Assembly (NCBI GenBank): GCA_965371225.1
Contig: CBDUXP010000011.1
Span: 1 to 64,000, forward strand
Source of the DNA: CBDUXP01 sp965371225 [NCBI: uncultured bacterium]
GTDB lineage: Bacteria > Abyssobacteria > SURF-5 > CBDUXP01
Direction of reading: 5' to 3'
DNA: 64,000 nucleotides
The position numbers were made by a program, and so were the translations under genes. How positions within the stretch are numbered: the stretch's first letter is position 1; each line of letters opens with the position of its first letter. Below are positions 1-8,250 of this stretch, piece by piece. A model generated the notes under the pieces. It was not told where the DNA came from, ran no database searches, and was given only the letters and a program-made list of their open reading frames with translations.

Positions 1-2153
1 TTCCCGATCCGCAGCGCGCCGTGCCGCAGGGAATGGCCCCGGAGGCGAAGCAGCGCCAGTTGTTCGGCATGGTGCAGCAGCTCCTGCGCAGTGCGACCAC
101 GCCCGCTGTGCTGCTGTTCGAGGACCTGCACTGGTTCGACCCGGCGAGCGCCACGTTCCTGGAGAAGCTGGTGGAAGGCGTGCAGGATACGCACGTACTG
201 GTGCTCGCCAGCTTCCGGCCGGAATTCAGTGCCGACTGGATGCGGCAATCCATCTACCAACAAATCCCGCTGCCACCTCTGGGGGCCGAGGCGGTCACCG
301 CGTTGCTCGACGACCTGCTGGGCACGAACGATTCGCTGAACGGGGTGCCCAACCTGGTACGCGACCGCACGGGGGGCAACCCGTTCTTTATCGAGGAGGC
401 GATCCAGGCGTTGGCGGAAGAGGGCAGTCTCGCGGGGGCGCGCGGCGCGTACACCCTCACGCGGCCCATTCAGGAACTCACCATCCCGCAGACGGTGCAG
501 GCGGTGTTGGCCGCGCGCATTGACCGGCTGGCGGAGCGCGACAAGGAAGTCCTGCAAACCGCCGCGGTCATCGGCCGCACGTTCACCGATGGACTCATCC
601 ATGCCGTGGCTCCCGCACCCGCCGCGGAACTGGACGCCGCGTTGCGCGCGTTGGTGTCCGCGGAACTGCTGTACGAAACCGCGCTGTACCCCGAGACCGA
701 GTACACGTTCAAACACGCGCTCACCACCGAGGTCGCGTACCACTCGCAACTCACCGACCGGCGGCAGCGCATTCACACTGCCGTCGCGCAGGCCATCGAA
801 GCGCTGTATCCCGACGACCTGGACGAACGCGCCGCCGTCCTCGCCCACCACCACGAGGCCGCCGGCGACCACCTCCCCGCCGCCCAGTGGCATCGCCGCG
901 CCGCCCGATGGATCGGAGACAGCGACATCCCGGCCGCCCTGCACCATTGGCGGCATGTGGGTGTCTCGGTTGCGGCACTGCCGGAGTCCGAGGAATCGGA
1001 CAGGCTGGCTCTGGAAGCCTGCGGGCAGATCTTGAACTGGGGTTATCGCGTCGGCATGTCGGTCGAGGAGGCGACCAGTCTTTTCGAACGAGGCAAAGAA
1101 CTGGCCACGCGCCTGAACGATATGCTCGCGTTGGCGTTTCTTCACGGTATCTATGGCTCAGTTCTAGGGTATGCGGAAGGGGACGTGCGGGCGTGGGTGG
1201 AGCTTGGAGAGGAGACGGCGCGGATCTTTGAAGAATCCGGTGATACCCCGTGGAAAGGCTTCAAAGATGCCAGCCCGCTCTTCTCCATCGGTCGGCTGGA
1301 TGACGCGCTCGCCGCGGCGCAGGGCAACATGGAGCTGACGCGCGAGGATCCCGACTTCGGTCTTGAGTTGCTTGGGTTCCGTCTGCACGTGCAGGCGCGC
1401 AGTTATGCGGGGTACTGCCTTGCGCTGACAGGACGGCTGGCGGAAGGTGAACGCCTGTGCCGGCACGCACTCGACGTGGGCCGGCAATTGGGCGAGTCCG
1501 AATCCCTGGGCTGGGCAGTGGGCTACTTGTGCGCCGTTGAAGCCCTTCAGGGCGCGGCCGCGGCGGCGCAGGCGCACGGACAGGAAGGCATGCAGATTGC
1601 CGAAACAATTGGCAGTCCGCACTCGCGGGTGCGGGCGAGAGGTTGGCTCGCGTACGGCTACTGGGACGCCCAGGATTGGGAGAACCTGACGGCCGTGCTC
1701 GAAGAGACCATCCAGATGTCACGTGCCGACCGGGCCGGCCGGCAGCGCGAAGCCGAACATCTTGCGTTCCTCGCGCAAGGGTACCTGGGGCTGGGCGAGC
1801 TGGAGCGCGCGCGGCAGACGGCGGACGAGGCTGTGGCCATGGCCGTGGACCGTGGCGTGAAGTTCCAGGAATGCCAGGCCCAATACGCCCTGGCGCGCGT
1901 GCTGTTGCAAACCGAGGGTGCGGCCGCGCGCGAGCAGATTCGGGCCGCGCTCGACCGTGGCCTCGGACTCGTCGAGGAAACCGGCGGCGCGATTATGGAA
2001 CCGTTCCTCCGCGTCGAACTTGCCGAACTCTCCCGACTAACCGGCGACCCGGAGACACGAGAACGCGAACTGCGGACGGCGCAGCGGCTGTTCACGGACA
2101 TGGGCGCGCCCATCCGCGCGCAGCACGTGGCGGAGTTGTTGGAAAAGAGTTAA
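1..2153 (+). CDS. AAA ATPase/TPR regulatory protein, C-terminal part (5' truncated by window edge)
   Basis: The reading frame is already open at base 3, so the gene starts to the left of the window. The GTG at 21 is only an internal codon. The visible part begins inside an AAA-type (MalT/LuxR-like) NTPase: the Walker B-like LLFEDLHWFD lies near the start and Walker A must be upstream. Then come a winged-helix-like stretch (IPQTVQAVLAARIDRL, AAVIGRTF) and about 400 residues of TPR-like helices. The same order and motifs occur in the full-length cyclase-AAA-TPR protein at 40996-44484 (DLHWID, VPDTVEEVIRARMDRL, AAVIGREF). By inference this protein may also carry an N-terminal adenylate/guanylate cyclase domain, but that is not visible. 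A cyclic-nucleotide-binding gene follows 95 bases downstream. Family assignment is secure; the cyclase domain is conjecture. Confidence 0.85.
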   Translation, partial: PDPQRAVPQGMAPEAKQRQLFGMVQQLLRSATTPAVLLFEDLHWFDPASATFLEKLVEGVQDTHVLVLASFRPEFSADWMRQSIYQQIPLPPLGAEAVTALLDDLLGTNDSLNGVPNLVRDRTGGNPFFIEEAIQALAEEGSLAGARGAYTLTRPIQELTIPQTVQAVLAARIDRLAERDKEVLQTAAVIGRTFTDGLIHAVAPAPAAELDAALRALVSAELLYETALYPETEYTFKHALTTEVAYHSQLTDRRQRIHTAVAQAIEALYPDDLDERAAVLAHHHEAAGDHLPAAQWHRRAARWIGDSDIPAALHHWRHVGVSVAALPESEESDRLALEACGQILNWGYRVGMSVEEATSLFERGKELATRLNDMLALAFLHGIYGSVLGYAEGDVRAWVELGEETARIFEESGDTPWKGFKDASPLFSIGRLDDALAAAQGNMELTREDPDFGLELLGFRLHVQARSYAGYCLALTGRLAEGERLCRHALDVGRQLGESESLGWAVGYLCAVEALQGAAAAAQAHGQEGMQIAETIGSPHSRVRARGWLAYGYWDAQDWENLTAVLEETIQMSRADRAGRQREAEHLAFLAQGYLGLGELERARQTADEAVAMAVDRGVKFQECQAQYALARVLLQTEGAAAREQIRAALDRGLGLVEETGGAIMEPFLRVELAELSRLTGDPETRERELRTAQRLFTDMGAPIRAQHVAELLEKS

Positions 2154-2181
2154 CCACCAAGACACGGAGGACACCAAGGGG
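2151..2181 (+). repeat. 'ACCACCAAGACAC...CACCAAGG' intergenic repeat fragment
   Basis: Directly after the stop codon is a segment of the ACCACCAAGAC / ACACCAAGG type. It matches in style the reverse-strand copies at 10690-10833 (AACCGCCAAGGCGCCAAG, AACCACCAAGACCCCAAG). It codes for nothing obvious and looks like one member of a dispersed intergenic repeat family. Confidence 0.5.
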
Positions 2182-2248
2182 ACTTCGGTGTAGGGCACGG
2201 CCGCGCAGCCGCGGCGTGGGGCGCCGCCGGGGCCGCAGGGGCGAGGGT

Positions 2249-2731
2249 ATGGAAAGCGTTCTCTTCAAGGGCATCCCAGACAAGCAGATCGAAAAGCTCT
2301 ATGAGGCCGGCCACCTGTGCCGCATGAAGCGCGGGCAGGTCATCATCCGCAAGGGCGAGACCGCCGCGGACTTCTTCATTGTCGTGACCGGCCGGGCGGT
2401 GGTGGTGGATGACCTGGAGGGGAAGAAGACCACGCTGGCGACGCTGGACGCGGGCGCCTGCTTCGGCGAGATGGCCGTGTTCTCCCACGTGCGGCGCTCC
2501 GCGACGGTCCTGTGCGCGGAACCGGGGCAACTCCTGGCCATTAACGAGGAGCGCCTCATCAAGCTGGCAGAGCAGGACCTGTACCCGCAGTTCATGGAGA
2601 ACATCATCCGCATCCTGGCCGACCGGTTGCGGCACGTGAACGCCGCCTATATGGAAGCCAAGTACGGCACGGCGACGCCCGCTGCGGCGCGCCCCCAGGC
2701 GGAGCCCGGCCCCCTCGACCTGCAGACCTGA
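2249..2731 (+). CDS. Cyclic nucleotide-binding domain protein (Crp/CAP-like effector domain only)
   Basis: A 160-residue single-domain protein. The beta-barrel of a cNMP-binding domain runs from about residue 5 to 120 (MKRGQVIIRKGE, then the phosphate-binding cassette GACFGEMAVFSHVRRSA with the usual Glu and Arg). The C-terminal helix ILADRLRHVN follows, then a Pro/Ala-rich tail. There is no helix-turn-helix DNA-binding domain, so it is not a Crp-type transcription factor; such stand-alone domains usually regulate a partner protein. The frame is open far upstream, but ATG 2249 was chosen because it is preceded by GGGGCGAGGG and begins the conserved domain. It follows a cyclase-like AAA/TPR gene in the same direction, which suggests a ligand source and receptor pair; that link is inferred. 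Confidence 0.85.
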   Translation: MESVLFKGIPDKQIEKLYEAGHLCRMKRGQVIIRKGETAADFFIVVTGRAVVVDDLEGKKTTLATLDAGACFGEMAVFSHVRRSATVLCAEPGQLLAINEERLIKLAEQDLYPQFMENIIRILADRLRHVNAAYMEAKYGTATPAAARPQAEPGPLDLQT

Positions 2732-2783
2732 CCGGCCCGCCCTCGCGCCCCACCCGCCGCGCCGGCCCCGTTACTCCGCCCCG

Positions 2784-4646
2784 CTACCGCCACCGTGCGT
2801 CTTCCGCCCGGCGCAAGCGGTCCGCGGCGGCGGCACGGTTCTCCTGTTGGGCGATGCCGATGGCCGTGCGGCCGTCGGACGTGAGCGCGTGCGGGTCGGC
2901 GCCGCGTTCCAGCAGCGCATCCACCACATGCGCGTGCCCGGCTTGCGCCGCCACGTGCAATGCGGTGCCGCCCCACTCGGTGCGCGCGTCCAGGCTCGCC
3001 CCGTGGTCCACCAGGAAGCGGACCATCTCGCCTCGGCCGCGCTCGGCGGCGATGTGCAGCGCGGTCCAACTCCGCACGGGCGTATCCACGTTCGCGCCGG
3101 CGTCGAGCAGGATGGCCGCGACGGGCCGGTTCCCATCGCGCGCGGCGACATGCATGGAGGTCCATTCGGTGTCGCCGCGCGCCTCGGGTTCCGCCCCCTC
3201 CGCCAACAGATACCGGACCACGGGCGCCCGCCCACCGAGCGCGGCGCGGAGCAGCGGGGTTTCACCGACCTGATCGCGCGCGTCGACCGCCACCCCGGCC
3301 TCGAGCAGCGCTTGCACCACGGCCAGGTGGCCCCGGTTAGCCGCGATGTGCAGCGGTTCCCAGCCCCCTTGCTCGCGGCGGCGGAGGTCGGCGCCGTGTT
3401 TCGCCAGGAGCGCGGCCACACGCGCCGATCCATCACGCGCCGCTTGGTATACGGGCGTTTCCCGCCGCGTGTTCTGCGCGTCGATGTCGGCCCCCTCGTC
3501 GAGCAACCGTCGGGCCAGATCGTCCTCCCATTTGCGCGCGGCCAGGTGCAGCACGGTGTCCCCGTGGCGATCCCGCACGTTCGCGTCTGCCCCCTTGTTC
3601 ATCAGCAGCGCGAGCATACGGGGGTTGTCCTCGTCCGCAGCCCACCACAGGGGCGTCCGTCCTTCCAGATCCCGCGCGTTGATATCGGCTCCGCGCTCCA
3701 GCAAAAGCGCCACGGTGCGGTCGGAGTACGCGAACCGCGCAACCATGTGCAGGGCGCTGGCTCCGCGCGTGTTCGTCGCGTTCACACGGGCACCGTGGTC
3801 GAGCAGGAACGCGACCGCCTTGGGGTTGTCCCACTCGACCACCGTATGAAGCAGCGGTTGACCCGCGCGGCTGGGCGCATTCACATCCAAGCCGCGATCC
3901 ACCAGCAACGCGGCCAGCGTGGTTTGGTCCTGTTGCAGCGCCGCCACCAGCGGCGTTTGCCCGTGCTGGTCTTCCACCTGAAGGCGTGCGCCGCGCTCCA
4001 GGAGCACCTCCACCGCCGGTTGCTGTCCCGACCGGATCGCATGCAGCAGGGGAGTGGTCCCATCCAGGCTGGTGGCCTCCAGATCCGCGCCCGCGTCGAG
4101 GAGCGTGGTCAGGACGGCGGCGTCCCGCGAAACACCGGCGGCCACATGGAGCGGGGTTTCCCCCTGCGCCGTCCGCGCATCGACCTCGGCGCCGCGGTCC
4201 ACCAGCAATTGCACCATCTCGCTGGCGGTGTTCACGCGCCGTCCTTCCTGCTGGAGGACGTGCATCATCATGGGATCCAGCGCGGCGATGGCGGCGACGT
4301 GAAGCACCGTTTGTCCATCCGCCGACCGCGCGTTGATCTCCGCGCCGCGCTCCAACAGCACCCCCACTATCTCGGCCTGTCCGCTCATGGCGGCCATCTG
4401 CAGTGGGGTTAGCCCGTAGGTCCCGGGCGCGTTCACATCGGCCCCGTCGGTCAACGCCAGCTTCACCAACGTCACGTTTCCGGCCATCATGGCGGCCTCA
4501 AGCGGGCTGAATGTGGTGTCTTCACTCGGAAAGGCGCCTGGGAACGGCCAGGGGTCGCTGCCCAGGGCCGGGGCGCCGGGCGCCGCGAGTGCGAGGATGG
4601 TGACGAGCACCGCGACGCGGTGTCGAACGGGTGAAGTGCTGCGCAT
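2784..4646 (-). CDS. Exported ankyrin-repeat protein (about 17 repeats), downstream copy
   Basis: A 620-residue protein with an N-terminal signal peptide (hydrophobic VAVLVTILALAAPGAPALG) followed by an almost continuous ankyrin array. The 33-residue unit TPLHxAAxxGxxxxVxxLLxxGAxxxA recurs about 17 times to the C-terminus, where the last repeat is degenerate. The frame is open further upstream, but ATG 4646 was chosen: a GGAG lies 8 bases before it and the signal peptide starts there. ATG 4652, two codons earlier, is the alternative. It lies 77 bases downstream of a second ankyrin gene on the same strand, so the pair is probably co-transcribed. Ankyrin arrays bind proteins; no enzymatic domain is present. 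Export to the periplasm or outside is inferred from the signal peptide, and the partner is unknown. Confidence 0.85.
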   Translation of the reverse strand: MRSTSPVRHRVAVLVTILALAAPGAPALGSDPWPFPGAFPSEDTTFSPLEAAMMAGNVTLVKLALTDGADVNAPGTYGLTPLQMAAMSGQAEIVGVLLERGAEINARSADGQTVLHVAAIAALDPMMMHVLQQEGRRVNTASEMVQLLVDRGAEVDARTAQGETPLHVAAGVSRDAAVLTTLLDAGADLEATSLDGTTPLLHAIRSGQQPAVEVLLERGARLQVEDQHGQTPLVAALQQDQTTLAALLVDRGLDVNAPSRAGQPLLHTVVEWDNPKAVAFLLDHGARVNATNTRGASALHMVARFAYSDRTVALLLERGADINARDLEGRTPLWWAADEDNPRMLALLMNKGADANVRDRHGDTVLHLAARKWEDDLARRLLDEGADIDAQNTRRETPVYQAARDGSARVAALLAKHGADLRRREQGGWEPLHIAANRGHLAVVQALLEAGVAVDARDQVGETPLLRAALGGRAPVVRYLLAEGAEPEARGDTEWTSMHVAARDGNRPVAAILLDAGANVDTPVRSWTALHIAAERGRGEMVRFLVDHGASLDARTEWGGTALHVAAQAGHAHVVDALLERGADPHALTSDGRTAIGIAQQENRAAAADRLRRAEDARWR

Positions 4647-4723
4647 GGGCATGGCTCCGTGTACGTCGAGTTGCACCGTGGTGATTATGACTCTACCGCG
4701 GCACCGCGGCAGCGTCTGCCCCG

Positions 4724-6826
4724 TTACTCCGCCACGCCCCCCCGCGCGCGCGCCGTCATTGCGGCGCCGAGGGCGGTGGCCACGTCGTGCTGCTCGTATT
4801 GCGTGGCCAGGTCGCGCGGCGTGCGGCCGTCGGACGTGCGCGCGGACAGATTGGCGCCGCGCCCCACGAGAAACTCCACGGCCGGCAGGTGCCCCCGCCG
4901 GGCCGCCCAGTGGAGCGGTGTACTCCCCGATGCGTTGCGCGCTTCCAGATTTGCCCCGGCGTCCACAAGCAGGTCCGCCACGTGGCGGTGCCCGTTCCAG
5001 GCCGCTTCGTGCAGGGCGGTGCCGCGTGCATTGCCCGCCTCCAGGCGTGCGTCGTGGCGCAAGAGCAGGCGGGCCACCTCCGCATGGCCCCGGCTCGCTG
5101 CGAGGTGCAGCGGCAGCCAATCGCCGTCCGCCCCCGCCATGACGTCCGCGCCCAATCGCAGGAGCTGCGCCGTCGTACCTAGCTTGCCGGCGTGCACGGC
5201 GGCGTGCAGGGGGGTCCGGCCCGAATGGTCCCGCGCCTCCACCGGCACCCCGTGCCCCAGTAGGAAGGTCACCAGTCGCACGTGTCCCGCTGCCGCCGCG
5301 GCGTGGATCGCTTCCTGTCCATTGGGCATGGGTTCGCGCAGATCCATTCCGCGCGCAGCCAGCAGTTCGAGAAGTTCCAGGTTCCCGCGCTGCACCGCCA
5401 GAATCACGAGGGGCGCCGCGCGCGTGGGCCGGGGTTCGAGTTTCGCCCCGTGATCGAGCAGCCGTTGCACCGCGGCCGCCGCGCCCCGTTGCGCGGCCAC
5501 GTACAGGGGCGTGATGCCGCCGCTGTCCGTCTGGTTCACGCGCGCCCCGTGTTCGATGAGGCGCGTGACCGCCTCGACCTGGTCATGCGACGCCGCCCAG
5601 TGCAGCGGGGTTTCTCCCCGGATCGCGCTGGTGTTCGGGTCGGCCTCGTACGCGAGCAACAGGTCCAGCGACTCCAGCGTCCCGCTCGCCGCCGCGAAAT
5701 GCAAGGTAGTGAGGTGCTCGTCGCTGGCGGCATCCACCCGTGCGCCTTGGTCGAGCAGCAGACGCGCCATGCGCACGGGCCCGCTGCGGCCCGGCCGGAA
5801 CAGCGGCGTTTCCCCCCGGCTGTTCCGGGCTTCCAGGTCGGCGCCGGCGGCCAGGAGCATGCCCACCGTGGTGTAATGATCGCTGTCGCTTGCGATGCCC
5901 CCGCCCCGGCCCGCGGCGGCGTGCAAGGGCGTGTTGGCCGCATTGTCCCGGGCGTGCACGTTCGCGCGGTGCGCCAGCAGGACGCGCACCGCGGGCGCCT
6001 GGCCCAGCCCCGCGGCAGTGAACAACGGGGTTTCTCCGTCGTCGTTCCGCGCCGTCAGGTCCGCCCCGTGCTCGAGCAGCAGGGCGAGCGTCTCGGGCCC
6101 CTGCTGCCGGACCGCCAGGTGCAGCGGCGTCTGGCCCTTGGGGCCGCGCGCACTGACCGCGGCGCCGTGCTCCAGCAGAAAGGGGATGGCCTCCACGTTC
6201 ACGCTCTGGTCGGCAACAGCCAAGTGCAGCGGCGTCCTCCCCTCGCGGCCGCGCGCGTTCACGTCCCCGCCGTGGTCCAGCAGGTAGGCGGCGATCTCCC
6301 ATTGCCCCCGGCGCACCGCACCGATCAGCGGGCTTGCGCCCCACTGATCCGCCACGTTCACCTCCGCCCCGTGCGCGACAAGCAGCTCCACGGTTCGCTG
6401 GTACCCATTGTGCGCAGCGAGCATGAGCGGCGTCCGCCGGAAGTTGCTGCGCACGTTGGGATCGGCGCCCGCCTCAAGCAGGAAGCTCACCATCTCCGGC
6501 GCCTGCAGGCGTTGTGCCACCAGCATGAGCGGCGTCTCATCAAGCTTCGTGCGCGCCTCGAGGTCTGCGCCGTGGGCCAGAAGCAGTTGGGCGATGTCGA
6601 GCCGCGGCGACTGCACGGCGGAGTGCAAGGGCGTCCAACGGTCGTAGCCGCTGTCGTCGGGATCCGCGCCCCGCTCCAGCAACTGCCGCACGTGCTCCGC
6701 ATCGCCGGTTCGCACGGCCGTTTCCAGGGGCGTGGGGTCCCGAGGCGGGGCCTGCGCGTGGGCGGCCCGTGCGACGCAGAGCACCAGCGCCAGGGCCGGT
6801 ACGCGATACACCAGAGCGATTCTCAT
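4724..6826 (-). CDS. Exported ankyrin-repeat protein (about 19 repeats), upstream copy
   Basis: A 700-residue protein: signal peptide ending ARAAHA|QAPP, then ankyrin repeats from about residue 33 to near the C-terminus. Clear units include TPLHSAVQSPRLDIAQLLLA and TPLHLAVADQ. It has the same architecture as the gene that follows it at 2784-4646, and the repeats are similar but not copies, so the pair probably arose by an old duplication. ATG 6826 (MRIALVYRV) was chosen because it starts the signal peptide; a TTG five codons upstream is the only in-frame alternative and there is no strong Shine-Dalgarno. Divergent from the CoA-transferase gene at 6901. It is first in a probable two-gene operon of periplasmic or secreted binding proteins. 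Function beyond protein binding cannot be said. Confidence 0.85.
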   Translation of the reverse strand: MRIALVYRVPALALVLCVARAAHAQAPPRDPTPLETAVRTGDAEHVRQLLERGADPDDSGYDRWTPLHSAVQSPRLDIAQLLLAHGADLEARTKLDETPLMLVAQRLQAPEMVSFLLEAGADPNVRSNFRRTPLMLAAHNGYQRTVELLVAHGAEVNVADQWGASPLIGAVRRGQWEIAAYLLDHGGDVNARGREGRTPLHLAVADQSVNVEAIPFLLEHGAAVSARGPKGQTPLHLAVRQQGPETLALLLEHGADLTARNDDGETPLFTAAGLGQAPAVRVLLAHRANVHARDNAANTPLHAAAGRGGGIASDSDHYTTVGMLLAAGADLEARNSRGETPLFRPGRSGPVRMARLLLDQGARVDAASDEHLTTLHFAAASGTLESLDLLLAYEADPNTSAIRGETPLHWAASHDQVEAVTRLIEHGARVNQTDSGGITPLYVAAQRGAAAAVQRLLDHGAKLEPRPTRAAPLVILAVQRGNLELLELLAARGMDLREPMPNGQEAIHAAAAAGHVRLVTFLLGHGVPVEARDHSGRTPLHAAVHAGKLGTTAQLLRLGADVMAGADGDWLPLHLAASRGHAEVARLLLRHDARLEAGNARGTALHEAAWNGHRHVADLLVDAGANLEARNASGSTPLHWAARRGHLPAVEFLVGRGANLSARTSDGRTPRDLATQYEQHDVATALGAAMTARARGGVAE

Positions 6827-6887
6827 AGGGAGCCAGCACAAAAAGTGTAGCGTGGCCCGGCCGGCTGCGCCGCCACCGGGAATGCAG

Positions 6888-6893
6888 TAGAAT
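6888..6893 (+). promoter_or_regulatory. -10 box (TAGAAT) of a probably leaderless promoter
   Basis: TAGAAT ends 7 bases before ATG 6901, which puts the transcription start at or next to the A of the start codon. There is no Shine-Dalgarno and no good -35. The same arrangement recurs elsewhere in the window. Confidence 0.5.
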
Positions 6894-6900
6894 CCGGCCC

Positions 6901-8121
6901 ATGGCTGACGCAGCGAAGGGGGCGCGTCCCGGGCCGCTGGCGGGGGTGCGGGTGCTGGATTTCACGCGCGTGCTGGCGGGACCGTTCTGTACGCGCATGC
7001 TGAGCGACCTGGGGGCGGACGTGATCAAGCTGGAGCCGCCGGGAGCAGACTTTACCCGCGGCATGGGGCGCCGCGTGAACGGGCTGAGCGGCTACTTCAC
7101 CCAGCAGAACGCGGGTAAGCGCAACATTTCGCTGGAGATGACCAAGCCCGAGGCGACCGAGGTGGTGCTCGAGCTGCTGGAGCACATGGACGTGCTCGTG
7201 CAGAACTTCCGCCCGGGGGTGATGCACAAGTTCGGACTGGACGACGCGACGCTGCGGGCGCGCAACCCGCGGCTGATCGTGTGCCACATCTCCGGCTTCG
7301 GACACGACTCGACCGAGGAGGACAAGCGCGCCTTCGCCGGGGTGGTGCACGCCATGGCCGGCGTGATCGATCTGCAGGCCATGCAGGACGGACACCATCC
7401 GTTCGATAGCGCGCTCGCCATGGGGGATACGTACACCGGGTCCCACGCGCTCGCCGCCATCCTCGCCGCGCTCTACCAGCGCGAGCACACCGGGCGCGGC
7501 CAGGTGATCGACATGGCCATGCACGACGTGATGCTCGCGGTGAACGACTGCTGCCCGCAGTTCCTGTGGAACGACCCCGAGAAGCAGCGCGCGCACCGGG
7601 GCGCCGTCATGGTCGGCAAGGACGGGGCGCTGCTCTACGCCGGGGACGCCATCTTCAATTTCGAGAGCCTCGCGCCGCTCATCGGCAAGCCCGAACTGCT
7701 GGACGATCCGCGGTTCGTCGACGTGCCCGCGCGGCAGGCGAACCGGCAGGCCATCTATGACGAGATCGAAAAGTGGGTCGCCGCGCAGCCGAGCGTGGCC
7801 GAGGCCGAACGCAAGCTGGATGAGGCCGGGTTGCCGAACGGGCGCGTGCGCACCATGGAGGAGGCGCTCGCGTCGCGGCAGGCGGAGCACCGCGGCATGA
7901 TCGTCGACCTGCCGGATCGCGGGCCCGGCGGCGGCACCGTGCAGGTGGTCAATTCGCCGTACCACTTCAGCGACGCGCACACCGGGCCCCAGGGGCCCGC
8001 CGCCTACCGCGGCGAGAACAATCGCGAAGTTCTCACCGAACTCCTCGGCTACGACGACGCCCGCCTCACTGCCCTCGAATCCGCCGGCATCCTCTATAAA
8101 AGCCAGAAGAAGAAGCGGTAG
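6901..8121 (+). CDS. CaiB/BaiF family (family III) CoA-transferase
   Basis: 406 residues, normal length for family III CoA-transferases, which move CoA between carboxylic acids through an aspartyl-CoA thioester. The N-terminus has the family signature (LAGVRVLDFTRVLAGPFC, SDLGADVIKLEPPGAD). The catalytic Asp is expected at residue 176 in MGDTYTG, followed by HALAAILAALYQRE and GRGQVIDMAMHD. The C-terminal part has the usual NGRVRTMEEAL region (PNGRVRTMEE). The substrates cannot be deduced: the neighbours are ankyrin proteins and a foreign-looking gene, not a degradation operon. An acyl-CoA dehydrogenase operon lies about 3 kb away on the other strand and could be related only loosely. Start ATG 6901 fits a leaderless mRNA. 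Confidence 0.92.
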   Translation: MADAAKGARPGPLAGVRVLDFTRVLAGPFCTRMLSDLGADVIKLEPPGADFTRGMGRRVNGLSGYFTQQNAGKRNISLEMTKPEATEVVLELLEHMDVLVQNFRPGVMHKFGLDDATLRARNPRLIVCHISGFGHDSTEEDKRAFAGVVHAMAGVIDLQAMQDGHHPFDSALAMGDTYTGSHALAAILAALYQREHTGRGQVIDMAMHDVMLAVNDCCPQFLWNDPEKQRAHRGAVMVGKDGALLYAGDAIFNFESLAPLIGKPELLDDPRFVDVPARQANRQAIYDEIEKWVAAQPSVAEAERKLDEAGLPNGRVRTMEEALASRQAEHRGMIVDLPDRGPGGGTVQVVNSPYHFSDAHTGPQGPAAYRGENNREVLTELLGYDDARLTALESAGILYKSQKKKR

Positions 8122-8213
8122 CGGCTTGCAGGTCGAGATGCGTTCGAGCACCGGCATGTCTGCCCTGTCGAACATTCCTACGATCGTTTTGCGAGGGTCA
8201 CCTGAAAACAATT

Positions 8214-8234
8214 CCGAATGATCATGTCATTCGG
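8214..8234. promoter_or_regulatory. Perfect inverted repeat before the AT-richer gene
   Basis: CCGAATGA and TCATTCGG form a perfect 8-bp inverted repeat around a 5-base centre, 16 bases before ATG 8251. It could be an operator, or an RNA hairpin close to the ribosome-binding region. It lies inside the base-composition anomaly that starts near 8200. Confidence 0.5.
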
Positions 8235-8250
8235 CTATTAGCAGAGAACT

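Noticed and set aside
1643-2248. N-terminal extension of the cNMP-binding protein
   Set aside because: It overlaps the TPR gene and translates to Arg/Gly/Ala-rich sequence; the domain begins at ATG 2249 with a ribosome site.
2847-6850. Long plus-strand open frames (over 500 codons each) opposite the ankyrin genes
   Set aside because: They are antisense to ankyrin repeats; the Arg/His/Gln-rich, periodic translation mirrors the repeat structure and there is no ribosome site or family match.
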